Assembly: GCA_030847615.1 (NCBI GenBank)
Contig: JAUMIR010000002.1
Location: 285,056,028 to 285,120,027, forward strand
Reading direction: 5' to 3'
Length of the DNA stretch: 64,000 nucleotides
Source: Gambelia wislizenii
Taxonomy: Eukaryota > Chordata > Lepidosauria > Squamata > Crotaphytidae
Positions 42,531 to 62,949 of the stretch are shown piece by piece. Below the pieces are notes generated by a model. It was not told where the DNA came from and ran no database searches. It worked only from the letters and a program-made list of their open reading frames with translations. Each line of letters opens with the position of its first letter. The stretch's first letter is position 1. A program made the position numbers and the translations under genes.

Positions 42531-43113
42531 GGACTTTATCAGACCATGCAAATATGGCATCATAAGGATGCCTAATGACTGTGAAAGGGCGCACGGAGCA
42601 GACAATGTCCTTTCATGATAATGTATTGTTAAAAAGCCGTACTTTTTTATTGACAGTAAAACTGACTGAGCCATCAATTGAGCTCCCCTAGCACTTTTTT
42701 GCTGGTGCATTTGAATCCGTGCACCATTGTACTCACATGAATGCAGCCTCAATGGCCGATCCGGCCAGAACACTTCCAGGTGAGATCGCGACATCCAAGT
42801 AGGTGACACACTTTTTATGACCCTCCCCAGTTTATTTGGGACTTTTATAGTTTGTTTATGTGCTTTGTGTAACTTTTAGTTTGTTATTTTTGTTTGTATT
42901 CTTGAATTTTCCACACTATGTATTCTTGCAAGAATCCACGGGATTTCATTCCAGGAAGTGAACAGAACTCCGTTCACTCCTCATTCATTGCTGAGGAAAC
43001 CTTTTCATGTGGATGCAAGGTAAGTGTGGTATGGGGAGTTCTTTTGCCTGCATAAAAACACCACAAATTATACCAGCAAAAGAACGGGTTTAGGGGGTGG
43101 TCTGATACAGTCC
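42531..43113 (+). mobile_element. Non-autonomous DNA transposon with TAA duplication
   Basis: Left end GGACTTTATCAGACCA, right end TGGTCTGATACAGTCC, flanked by TAA on both sides (42528-42530, 43114-43116). It is 583 bp, non-coding, and collinear with 38096-38680. The terminal motif GGACTTTATCAGAC resembles that of the foldback elements (GGACTTTTTCGGAC, GGAGATTTTCAGAC), suggesting one transposase superfamily. Confidence 0.9.
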
Positions 43114-44099
43114 TAATACCTCTCTCTTCTGCCTAGTTTTCAGCCTTTGAGATGTTTTGGCTGATTTGCTATTTTTAAAAATATCTTTATTAACACAGAT
43201 AGTTTTTATAATATAAAACAACATATATGGAAAAACTACTACAACAAAAAACATACAAATATAATAACTAAACTAAAAAGGGAAATAACAAGTGACTTCC
43301 AACTTTCCAGCTAATGGTTATACTTATCACTTATCCCACTTCCTCTGAATCAATAGCTTAATATACTTCTACATAATATTTGATTCTACTGTTCTTCAGA
43401 TCATATTGTTGATAATCTTCCCCAATAAACTCTTTAAAAACAATTATAAATTCCCAATCTTTGTTAAAACTACTTAATGACTTTTCTTTAATCAAGGCGG
43501 TCAATTTATCCATCTCTGCAAGATTTCATAATTTCATCTGCAAGATTTCATAATCCAATCTTCTCATGATAGAATAGTGATATCTTTCCACTTCTGCACA
43601 TAGAGTAGTCTGGCACCAGTAATCATATACTGAATAACTCTTCTGGTTTTGACTGATTTATTTGTGTTTATTACAACAGTTGTTGTAATTTATTGAAAAA
43701 AAAATATGATTTTACTGATTTTTAAAAAAAATTCTAAACTGCCCAACACAACCAGTGTTATTTAAAACATTTTAAATAAACAAAGAAGTGCCTTTTAACT
43801 TAGAACTGGGTCACCACTACATTTCTGTACAGTGTGTATGATTTAAAGGGCAGAAGGACAGGGAGAAGTGCCATTATAATGTATAATTAGAACAATCATA
43901 TTTACATTTCGTCTGACTGCTGTAGAAGTACAATCAACAAGTTTTGACTGATGGACAATGTCATTTTATCCCAAATGGAAATTAGAGGGAATACCAGAGG
44001 TAGGCAACTGTGGAAGGCTAGTGGGCCATGTTAAGCCTCCAAGAGACCTTATAGGGCTGCACCATTCCTGCTCCCACAAAAAACCAAAAGCAGAACATA
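43114..44099. other. AT-rich spacer, possible old LINE 3' end
   Basis: From about 43170 to 43650 the minus strand resembles the AT-rich 3' part of a LINE (the plus strand opens with 'AATATCTTTATTAACA', a possible reversed poly-A signal). I cannot name the family. Nothing else was recognised. Confidence 0.3.
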
Positions 44100-44327
44100 C
44101 AGTTGTCCCTCCGTATCCATGGATTTGGTATCCACAGCTTTAAGTATTCATGGCTTGAAAATATTCTTTAAAAAATAATAATCCAAAAAGCAAACCTTGA
44201 TTTGTCATTTTATATAAGGGACACCATTTTGCTATGCCATTGCATATAATGGGACTTGAGTATTCATGGATTTTTGTATCCACATGGGTCCTGGAACCAA
44301 ACCTCAGCGAATATGAAGGAACAACTA
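44100..44327. mobile_element. Tc1/mariner-type MITE (Tigger-like ends)
   Basis: Begins CAGTTGTCCCTCC after TA and ends GGAACAACTA before TA. Collinear with 21416-21643. Confidence 0.85.
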
Positions 44328-45346
44328 TATATTTTTTTGTCTCAAGGTGCCCTTTAGGGGGCATAGGGGGAATTGTCAACATATTTTAACAACAGGAAGA
44401 GAGTCCTGTTCCAAAAAAGGACTCTCCTGGGCCTATCCAGATTATTTCTAAATTATGAGTTTTAAAGTATGAATTGATTGTTTTTAATATGTTGTATTTT
44501 AATCTGTTGTTGTTCCCTATTTCAATTCATAGGGAGAATGGGCAAGAAATAACAACAACAACATTGTTGGGGGGCAAGATATAGTGTAAATGCCCCCAAA
44601 CTGTCTAGAAGGCATTTGGGGGCAAAATAGTATTTTTGAAAAATTTTGCAAAAAAGGTTTTGACAAATTTGGCAAAAATGTTTTTGACCCTTGGGAGGCC
44701 TAGCCCACCCACCCATACACTTCTGTGATGGAAATGGCCTCCATACCCCCTAGCGTTCATTTTGGGGCATTTTGGAGGGGGAAAAGACCCCTGAGTGGCA
44801 GGCTGCACTTCAAACAATAAATACAAAGATTAACTGCAGAAATCATAGCAGAGGCTTAACCAGCTGGTAGGGGTGTCAACAACATCACTTCCTTCATTCC
44901 TCTAACTAATTTTTAAAACTAATTACTTTTAAAAAGTGTGTATGTGTGTGTGTTTTGAGGGGAATGAATGTACTTGTCATGTTTTAAATGAAGTGTAGAA
45001 AAGAGAGTCAAGACGAGAGCACTGCATCAGTATCTGATTTGCACTTTAGGTAGCATCTCTCTGAACTGTTCTGTGAAAGTTAGGAGAAACACAGCTCACT
45101 ACTGTGTGGTGGTGAGTGAGTCAGGATACACAGAAAATCCTGGTTTGTAGAAATGATTTTGTGACCAGCTCTTTGACACCACTGGAATAGTGGTTTGTTT
45201 TGCTCTTCAGAAAAACATTTCCTAAAACTCCCAGTAGAGGGAAACCTCCACCTTGAATAAATTTGAAGCAGTTTTTCATGTAGTTCTGAGATCTTAACAA
45301 AGTCCACAGTCAGAGTAGGAAAGGGGTTTCATAGAAATATGTGTAT
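44328..45346. other. No gene recognised
   Basis: It contains an L2-like tail block at about 44440-44540 ('AATATGTTGTATTTTAATCT') and short A/C-rich repeats. No exon was seen. Confidence 0.4.
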
Positions 45347-45571
45347 ACATGTCTTCAAGTCACCTGTTTACTTATGATGACCCTGTGAACTTGATAGGGT
45401 TTTCTTAGGCAAGGAATACTCAGAGGTGGTTTTGCCATTGCCTTCCCCTGAAATAAAGCCAACAGTACCTGGCATTCATTGGCTGTCTCCCATCTAAGTA
45501 CTAACTGGGGCTGACCCTGCTTAGCTTCCACAATCAGACAGGATCTCGTGCCTTTAGGGTATTTAGGCCTA
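45347..45571 (-). mobile_element. 5S-rRNA-derived SINE with Bov-B-like tail
   Basis: On the minus strand the head copies 5S rRNA: 'GGCACGAGATCCTGTCTGAT', 'GGAAGCTAAGCAGGGTCAGC' and 'AGTTAGTACTTAGATGGGAG' match the internal control region and later part of 5S rRNA. The body continues 'GGGGAAGGCAATGGC', 'AAAACCACCTCTGAGTATTC', 'AGAAAACCCTATCAAG' and 'TCATCATAAGTAAACAGGTG', the Bov-B-like tail also seen in the Sauria SINE at 9332. It is a transposon, not a working 5S gene. Confidence 0.9.
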
Positions 45572-46730
45572 TTTCATAAGTTCATAGTTGAAGAAATCTT
45601 GCATAAGTCTCTATGAAGTGTCAAATTCAAAAACAGGCAGCTTATTCTTTTTATCTATTTCATAGTTACATAGATAGAAAGAATAACCTAGCTGTTTCTG
45701 CATTTGACCCCCCATGGAGACTTATGCTTCTCTAACTAAAGGTGGAATTCCATTACTAGATAAACACAAGCATTCAGACCCAGTCTTGCTCCAGGATTTC
45801 ACTCTGCTGACATCGTATACGGCATTATGAAATTCGATTTTGCTTTCTAATGCAGCAGTGTTGTTCTCTGGGAAATAAATATTTTTCCTTCTTATGGCGA
45901 GAATGATGCTGAAAAACTAAGGGCTCAGCTAGATGGGAGGATTAGTAGTGGGGGGGGGGAAAGCCTTACCTCCCTATCACTGCAGTGTTTATTTGTGCCC
46001 ATGACTCATTTGCAAGATGGCTGGCATGGAAAATTAACCGAGTTTGCAGTTCACACGGAGCATGCCCCCAAGAAAAGATGGTGGCCACGAGTGAATTGCC
46101 TGCTGAAAACCTCCTTCCATTCCCCGCTCTTTTGTTCTCAAATGACAGATGTGGAAGAGTGACTTTCCACTAAAAAAAAACTTTTTTTGGTTTGCTCTGC
46201 CACTTGAACAATCATGCACATGATTGTTCATCTGGGGGAAAACGCAATGGCGGCTCCAGCTGCTTCGTCCCTTGAAAGCCTGCCCCCACCAAGGTCTGAC
46301 CAATCATGTTTGAGTTCCTTGATGTGCCCCTATTCGAATTGGTTTTTCAGACATACAATTATGTGCATTTTTATGTAATTTTAAAAAAAGATTGTGAGAA
46401 ACAGTGAATGCTGTTATTGCAAACTATTTGGAGTTTTCAGCCCCCCTCCTTCCCAACATGGTGAATCCCAGCAGGAGCTCATCTGAACAAAAAGTATTCT
46501 GCCCGCATTCTTTGTGGATTTTTTTGATCATCCAAACAACCCCCAAGTGTAGTAATACTCTTCTAAGTAAGCTAGAAACAATTGTAAAGAACGGGAGTGG
46601 TGGGGAGAATGGAAGATGCAGTTCAAGGCTCCAGTGTGGCTGTGTTGTTCAATCCATATGACTAGACTACTATTAAAAGAAAAACAAGTATGATCCAGGA
46701 TATTTAGGTAATTTGTATCTATCTATTTCC
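45572..46730. other. No gene recognised
   Basis: Downstream flank of the trypsinogen gene. The frame at 46034-46303 (-) has no family motif. Nothing further was seen. Confidence 0.5.
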
Positions 46731-46736
46731 TTTATT
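46731..46736 (-). terminator. Trypsinogen polyadenylation signal
   Basis: AATAAA on the minus strand, 73 bases after the stop codon. The short 3' UTR is usual for trypsinogens. Confidence 0.8.
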
Positions 46737-46808
46737 TCCTTTATCAAGATGAATTACACAAGAAGCAAACGACACTAGCATGCTGAAACAGGAGACAAAA
46801 TAGTTGTT

Positions 46809-56750
<9,942 letters not shown>

Positions 56751-56807
56751 GGTGCTGGTTGGTAAATTTAAAATTTGAATAGGACTTCCTGAGGAAATCA
56801 CTCCAAA

Positions 56808-56813
56808 TTTATA
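56808..56813 (-). promoter_or_regulatory. Trypsinogen TATA box
   Basis: TATAAA on the minus strand, 58 bases before the ATG. It predicts a start site near 56780 and a 5' UTR of about 30 bases. Confidence 0.8.
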
Positions 56814-56852
56814 CCTTCTTTGGGATGTAATGTCCTCGGCCCAAGGTCCCAC

Positions 56853-56869
56853 CAGCTGCTCACTTCCCA
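56853..56869. promoter_or_regulatory. PTF1-like acinar element
   Basis: On the plus strand CAGCTG, five bases, TTCCCA: the E-box plus TTCCCA (RBPJ-type) layout of PTF1 sites that drive pancreatic acinar genes. It lies about 40 bases upstream of the TATA box, where digestive enzyme genes carry it. Motif-based inference. Confidence 0.6.
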
Positions 56870-58122
56870 GGGTCTTGCATAAGTTTACTTAAAATAAATT
56901 TTGTCAAGTACATGAGGTGATAACATGCCTCCAGGTGCCTTCAATCTAAATTGAAGTATTTCTCAGAATGGAATGAATAAATACAGTGGTTGTGAGCAGT
57001 TCTGATAGTAGGCTGTGTCCTCTCTCGAACCCACTTTCTGCCATCTTAAATCATTAGGAACTATCCTGTCTGCTCCATTTTCTAAGTTCTGTTCTACAGC
57101 TATACGAGTGGACGGTTCTAAAACCTTCCAAAATGCTGACATCTCGGGTCTGTTCTAAGTTTGAGCCAGACTATGCAATGCTTAGAAAACCACTAGGACT
57201 TAAGGGCAGAAGTCCAAAGCTCCATTCAGCAGAATGAGAGATGTATGAGAAGGTGCTAATACAGCAGGTTGGCTTAGCACATTTTGAAGTGAGTGAAGTG
57301 ATACACATTATTGAAGGTGGGGGGATAACGTCAGACTGTCAACTCCTGAGTCTGTAATTACCTAGTTGAGGACTGCAGCTCAGTCCATGCCTCATTCTGT
57401 AATTCTACATGGAACAGTGGGATTTAACTCCCAGACTGTTCCACCTAAGAAGGGTGAGGGGGAATTCTGGACTGACAGCCATATGATCTCTTTGGCACTG
57501 TATAGCAAGCTCAGAAATTCCCTGGAGGTGAGCTGCTACAGCAGTGGCCTATGGAGTAGGGGGAGAATAAGGAAGCAGCTGCCTACAGCCATTTGTAGAC
57601 GTCAGTGGCTTTCTAAACTAGAGTTGACAGATCTCAGTGCCTGGCCATGAGTCTCCAGTTTTCGTGGGTCATCTCGAGGTAGGAGACAGCAGAGCAAATT
57701 CTCCAGTTTTGGTGGGTTCAGCTCCAGGCAAGAGGAAAGGGCTGCATGCAGTGGTGTACCAAGCATATTTGATACCCGGTGCCCATCATTTTTTAACGCC
57801 CCCCCCACCAAGTTATTTTCAGTAATAATCATGAAATGAAACAAATAATGATGGTCAGAAAAGAAATGCAGACAGTGAAAATTCTCTTTAATTGAATGTC
57901 ATATATATAATCATGTTGGATACACACACACACACACACCTTAATTACAGTAGAAAAAGAGAAAAAAGTAATGGATTAATATGTTTACATTATATTAATG
58001 TATTTTTGAAAATGGGGAGAACCTTATCTAACCATGTTTGCAGTATGTGCCTCTTCCTTTTCTGAACCAAGCTTGGATATCTAGTATTTCTTCTTCCATA
58101 TATGGTGAAAGTCTTTGTTATA
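56870..58122. other. No gene recognised
   Basis: Upstream flank of the trypsinogen. An (AC)n microsatellite is at about 57919-57938. No V gene or other exon was seen. Confidence 0.5.
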
Positions 58123-58790
58123 AAATTCTTTTTTTATATATAATTTTTATTCATATTTTCAAACAATTAAAAACCATTCATACATTCACACATTTAATTA
58201 TTAACACATAAACTTTGGACAGGTTCTACACAACCTATCTGTATTATCTAGTCATTCCCTTTGGCACTATAAAGTTCCATATTACACACACATCACTTTA
58301 CTTCCTTATTTTCTTTTTAACCATATTGTTTAATGTATGCGTAACTTCCCCCTTTTTTCCCCTCCAATCTCAAACCGTCTCTGTTTTCCTTCATTTTATC
58401 TCTAAGTTTTTCCCCCCAATCCTCTCTTATATCCCATTCTATCCCCCATCTTTCTTTCCAGATGGGTTTTAGAATCTCCCATTCTTTCAAACCTTTTTGT
58501 GTTTTCTTCTCATCCATCAAAATCATCAGTCTATCCATTTCAAACATATCTTGAAGTTTCCCTAGCCATTCTTCTGTCGTTGATATCTCTTGTGTTTTCC
58601 AGTATTTAGCATAAGTTATTCTTGCTGCTGTCATTATATATGATAAGACCTTCCAATATTTCATTTGCAGTTGTTTATCTATCTTGTGAAACAGATTAAG
58701 CAGATAGATCTCTGGTTCTAATGGAAAGTTTGTATCAAATAAATCAAATTTTTAGTACTATTTTATGAATTCTTCCCCAGAATTTAACTG
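58123..58790 (-). mobile_element. L1-type LINE, ORF2 C-terminus and 3' end
   Basis: The minus strand encodes YIMTAARITYAKYWKTQEIS, TTEEWLGKLQDMFEMDRL, then KEWEILKPIWKERWGI, the end of L1 ORF2. An A-rich tail follows (plus-strand T run at about 58131-58140). 5'-truncated; the frame stays open for about 115 codons (58317-58664), so it is fairly young. Confidence 0.85.
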
Positions 58791-58849
58791 CTTTATCACA
58801 TCTCCACCACAGATGAAGGTATGTGCCTACAGCTTTCTGGCACTTCTAG

Positions 58850-60170
58850 CATTGGTTTGTCATATTTTTATATATTTTTGCATTCTGAGCAGCACTTTGC
58901 TTGCATGGAATATTAACTCAACAGTTCAATGGTAACTGCAGTACCTGGTGCCCTGTTTCCTGGGGATCGTACTGTATCTTGAACATTTGCAGTCTATAGG
59001 CCAATGTTTTGTTTTCTATATTAGTTGGCAGATTTTAGTTAGACTTTGAGTGGATTCTGTTTCTATAGCTTGAAACTCTATTGGTATGCCACCTGTTCCT
59101 TTCCGCCAAGTGTTTTGAGCACAGCTAACACTTCACTTTCTAAAATTGCAGTTTCATCTTCAAATGGTTCTTCCTTGAATGAATCTTTCATCTCTTGCAT
59201 ATGCTTCTTTGGTTTATTTTTAATGATATTTTTATTTCCTCTTGATCATGTATTGTAACATCCCCACTCTTGGTTTAAATTTCCCTTTGATTTCTCAGAT
59301 CTTGCAAACGAGGTCTTGTGTTCTACTTTTTTTGTTGTCATCTCCTATTTTTCTGCACTGATTGTTATAGTAGTTATATTTGTCCCTATGCACATGTTGC
59401 TCATCAGTTTTGTTCAAGACTCTGACCTTATTTCTGTCACCTTTTTCTTTTGCTTCTTGTCTGCCCTTAACTATTTGAAGAGTTTCATCTGTCATCCACT
59501 AAGGCTTCTCTTTCTTTTGGGCTGCAGATAGTGTATTTTTGTATTCTTCCCTGACAATGTCCCTGGCTTCAGTCCAGAGTTCTTCTGGCTCTTGGTCAAT
59601 TAGGCTTTACAGTGCAATCTATTTTTACAAGACCATCGCCTCCCAAAAATACTACTCTACGGTGAACTCGCCACGGGTCAGCGTAGGAGGGGTGCTCCAA
59701 AAAAGCGATACAAAGACTCCCTGAAACAACATCTCAGGCTTGGCCAAATTGATCACCAACAGTGGTCCACCCTGGCCTCACATCGGGAGGCATGGAGACG
59801 CACAATCCACAATGCTGAAGCCTTATTTGAGAACTCACGACGAACAAGTCTTGAAGAGAAACGACAACGCAGAAAGAATCACAACCCAAAAACATCACCC
59901 AAGGAGACCTTCTGCTGTGCTTTTTGCAACCGGACTTGTTTATCTCGGATTGGCCTTTTTAGTCATCAGCGCACTTGCAGAAAGCGCGGGATGAGTCCTT
60001 CCTGAATCTTCGTTTGCGAAGAAAAGCCAGAGATTTTTACAAGGTCTTTAAATTCTACAGGGATGTTCTTCAGGTTGCATTTTAGCACAGTGATTGATTT
60101 AGTGTTCTTCTTTAGCTTTACTCTAATTTTTATATTAACTGTTTGTGGTCTGTGCCACAATTTGCTTCTG
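58850..60170 (-). mobile_element. Bov-B (RTE) LINE fragment, interrupted
   Basis: In minus-strand order: RVKLKKNTKSITVLKCNLKN and IPVEFKDLVKI (60160-60043), then after an insertion MTDETLQIVKGRQEAKEKGD, YYNNQCRKIGDDNKKSRTQD, and toward 58900 pieces like PIEFQAIETEST and KHWPIDCKCSRYSTIP. These match the region between endonuclease and reverse transcriptase of Bov-B, a LINE common in squamates. Stops and frameshifts make it dead. Confidence 0.85.
59631..60032 (+). mobile_element. Non-LTR retrotransposon ORF2 C-terminus inserted in Bov-B
   Basis: An open frame of about 124 codons without a start: DHRLPKILLYGELATGQRRR, GAPKKRYKDSLKQHLRLGQI, WSTLASHREAWRRTIHNAEA, then FCCAFCNRTCLSRIGLFSHQ and RTC, a C2H2-like finger. 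This C-terminal pattern belongs to non-LTR retrotransposons; I cannot name the clade. It is flanked by ATTTTTACAA on both sides (59621-59630, 60033-60042), so it is a clean target-primed insertion. Confidence 0.8.
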
Positions 60171-60984
60171 GTCTTCTTTTTGCAGAGAATGGCGCTGCTT
60201 CTTCATCTGCTTCCAATTATGTAATCTATTTAGAATTTTTGCAACTTTGTATTTTATTACCTTATTGGTTTAATTTATATACAACATGCATATTCTGTAA
60301 AAGATGGGAGAGATGTAACAAGTCACACCCACCTATTCATCACACACACATGACTTTAGATGGGTGTGATACAAAAAGCCACAACAATGCCACAGGAGCC
60401 ATCTTCTTGTGCCCATCTGGACATGGTTTCCTGGAAAGTTGGGAATTTGGGCCATGATCTAGAATAAAGAATTTTGGTCCCTGATTGCTATAATTTTTTT
60501 TCTGGCTTGTTGCATCACTCCCATTTAGTCTTCCTTGCTTGGTGAATTTGGTAAGCATGGCTATCTGAAATATTTATATTGTGGGCTATTTCCCAAAACA
60601 CAGATATTTTGCCTGGAATGAGTAGTAGAAAGTAATTTCTGAGCAATTTCTGTGACTTGTGGCATCACTTCCAACTAGTTTTGTGCATCTGTTGAATTTG
60701 GTGTCCTTAGCTTCCTGAAAAGTTGGCATCCCTGGCTATTTTTTAAAAAATGTTTTGTCTGGAATGGGTTGAAAAGGGTAGTTTCTGTGGAATTTTTGTG
60801 GCATCTCTCCCACCTAGTCTTGTGTCGCTGACCATGGCACCTCTACTCCCACATCAAGCAGTAGGACAGCTGGGGGCAGTGCCATCAGTGCAAGATAATG
60901 CCCAATAAAATGTGTTAATCTTTAATCTTTAAGCTACCACAAGACTCTTTTATAATTTTTCCTCCAAAAAAACAACATGATTGT
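60171..60984. other. No gene recognised
   Basis: AT-rich with internal near-repeats of the type 'TGGCATCACT...AACTAGT...GAATTTGGT' spaced ~130 bp (60510-60830), probably old repeat DNA of unknown class. No exon seen. Confidence 0.4.
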
Positions 60985-61193
60985 GGGTGCATTTACACTG
61001 TAGAAATAATGCAGTTTGACACCACTGCCAGGGCTCCAATCCTACAGAATCCTGGGATTTGTGAGGCACCAGCACTCTTTGATAGAGAAGGCTAAAGACC
61101 TTGCAAAACTACAGATCGGAGGATTCTGTAGGTTGGAGCATGGCAGTTAAAGTAGTATCAAACTGCATTATTTCTACAGTGTAGATGTCCCAG
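60985..61193. mobile_element. Palindromic MITE
   Basis: 'TACACTGTAGAAATAATGCA' faces 'TGCATTATTTCTACAGTGTA'; 'AATCCTGGGATTTGTGAGG' lies inside. Largest and cleanest member of the AATCCTGGGATTTGTAGTT family here. Confidence 0.88.
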
Positions 61194-62949
61194 TCTTGGA
61201 ATATTAACCCCTTCACAAGAAGCCATTGAAGTCCCTGCCTTCTCAGGAAAGATGAGTGCCTCCCCTCCGTATTGAATCAGTGGTATTTAGACTAAACATA
61301 TTTGACTTGGCTATTAGGTGAGGTTAACTTTCCAGAGGTCGGTTCAGTGTATCTTCATTAGCCTATATATAGAACTAAAAACTGAAGTCCCCTGACTCTT
61401 GTCAGTTCCAGATTTTCTTTCCCACTGTTCCCTCCTGGTGAAACAGCTGTTTACAGCATACAGGAGCAGGGAGACTCCTTGCTAGGACACATGATAGGGG
61501 AGGACATATAGAAATTTTCTTTTTCTCCCCCCCCCCTTTTTTTTTGTTCAATTTGTCATTCATTCAAAAACAAATACACCCCATGACTGTATAATAGTCA
61601 CAGTGTACTAATGAATATTTAAACCTTCAAATTTCAGAAAACAGAAAAAGCTTATTCTTATTTAATAAGTTGTAAAACTAATACCAGCTGAATAATTTGT
61701 AGAATAAAAAGAAGTAAATGAGCACATTTGCCTTGTTTCAAGTTATGCTTCATGCTATTGTGGGTATTTAGGCCATAATAAAGTGAATGGGGAAAGAGTA
61801 TGTTTTGTACCAGAGGCCAGCAGTTTCTATCATTCATATGACTCTCTTAGGCAATTCTGGAAAAAAGGGAAATTTAAAGTATTGGTTCTTTTTTCAAAAA
61901 GCAGCTGAATGGCAACCAAATTCTTTTTTAACACCACAGTCCTGATCCAGTGTCTCCTTTGTCCCACATTGGCTATTTTTAAAGAATGCATACATAAAAA
62001 TGCAAAGACAAGGTATGTGACAAATGTCATGTTTAGGTTGGCCCTTAAAGTAAGAAATATCTATTTATCTGTATTTGGATAAATACACATTTCTCCCAGA
62101 CAGAGACCAGTTTCTGAAATCCAAGTGGAGTCAACATTTTTCAAAGAACTAACAATCAGTCTTAGGGTTCTCGAAATAATATGGGTTTCTTTCAAACTTG
62201 CAGTAGGATTTGTCTGAACTTTCAGATTTCATTTTGAAATAGATATTTTTGATCCTGTATTTTGCAATCTGGATTCCACAGACAATGCAGAATCTGTGTC
62301 AGAAACCAGTTTGAATCCCAGATGCTCTGACTCCAGAGCTAAGCATAGGGAAATCCAGTAGAGTCTAACAGCACATTAGGAAGAACCATTGCAGTGCTAT
62401 TTGTAGACATTTCCTGTTGGCATTGCAGGATGCTGCTATCATGTCACATCAGCACAGTAGGTGAATGGCAAGGCCCAGTGTCACTTTTATACTTTCAGAA
62501 CTGTGACAGCTTGTTGGATGCTGGCAAACCCCTGAGGCCTCTGCAGAGCAATTTCTTAATAGGCAGTATCTATTCGCCATACATGGAAGAGTTGTGGAGA
62601 ATACAATGGTCAGGAGAAAATTTTCCTCTGTTCTACAGAGTGTGTTTCTTTCTGTATATTTATTCCAGTGATCGGTTGCATTGCTTTGGACCACAGGCTT
62701 AGACTGAGTGTTATCACAAGGTAAGATGTTATAGTTCTCATGTGTCTTGCTAGTTTTTTTTTTAACCAAGATTTCCATTTAATATCAGTCCCCCTTGAAA
62801 TCCACCTTTCTGCTTTAATCATGTAAGCTGTTCAAAGATAAGATTTATCTTCACTATCTTTAGAGAAATATTGAGATAGATCATATAACACAGGAGTTTC
62901 TGTGCTGATCTCCCCACTTTAACCCACTGTTTAACACCTTTGTTATGCC
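61194..62949. other. No gene recognised
   Basis: AT-rich unique-looking sequence. The frame at 62394-62702 (+) has no family motif. No V gene seen. Confidence 0.45.

Noticed and set aside
45500..45571. A possible functional 5S rRNA gene
   Set aside because: The match to 5S continues straight into a Bov-B-like SINE tail and is diverged; no terminator T run follows a full 5S unit.
59539..59724. Plus-strand frame KTIASQKYY... across the retrotransposon boundary
   Set aside because: It crosses the 10-bp duplication in the wrong frame; the neighbouring frame carries the conserved retrotransposon sequence.
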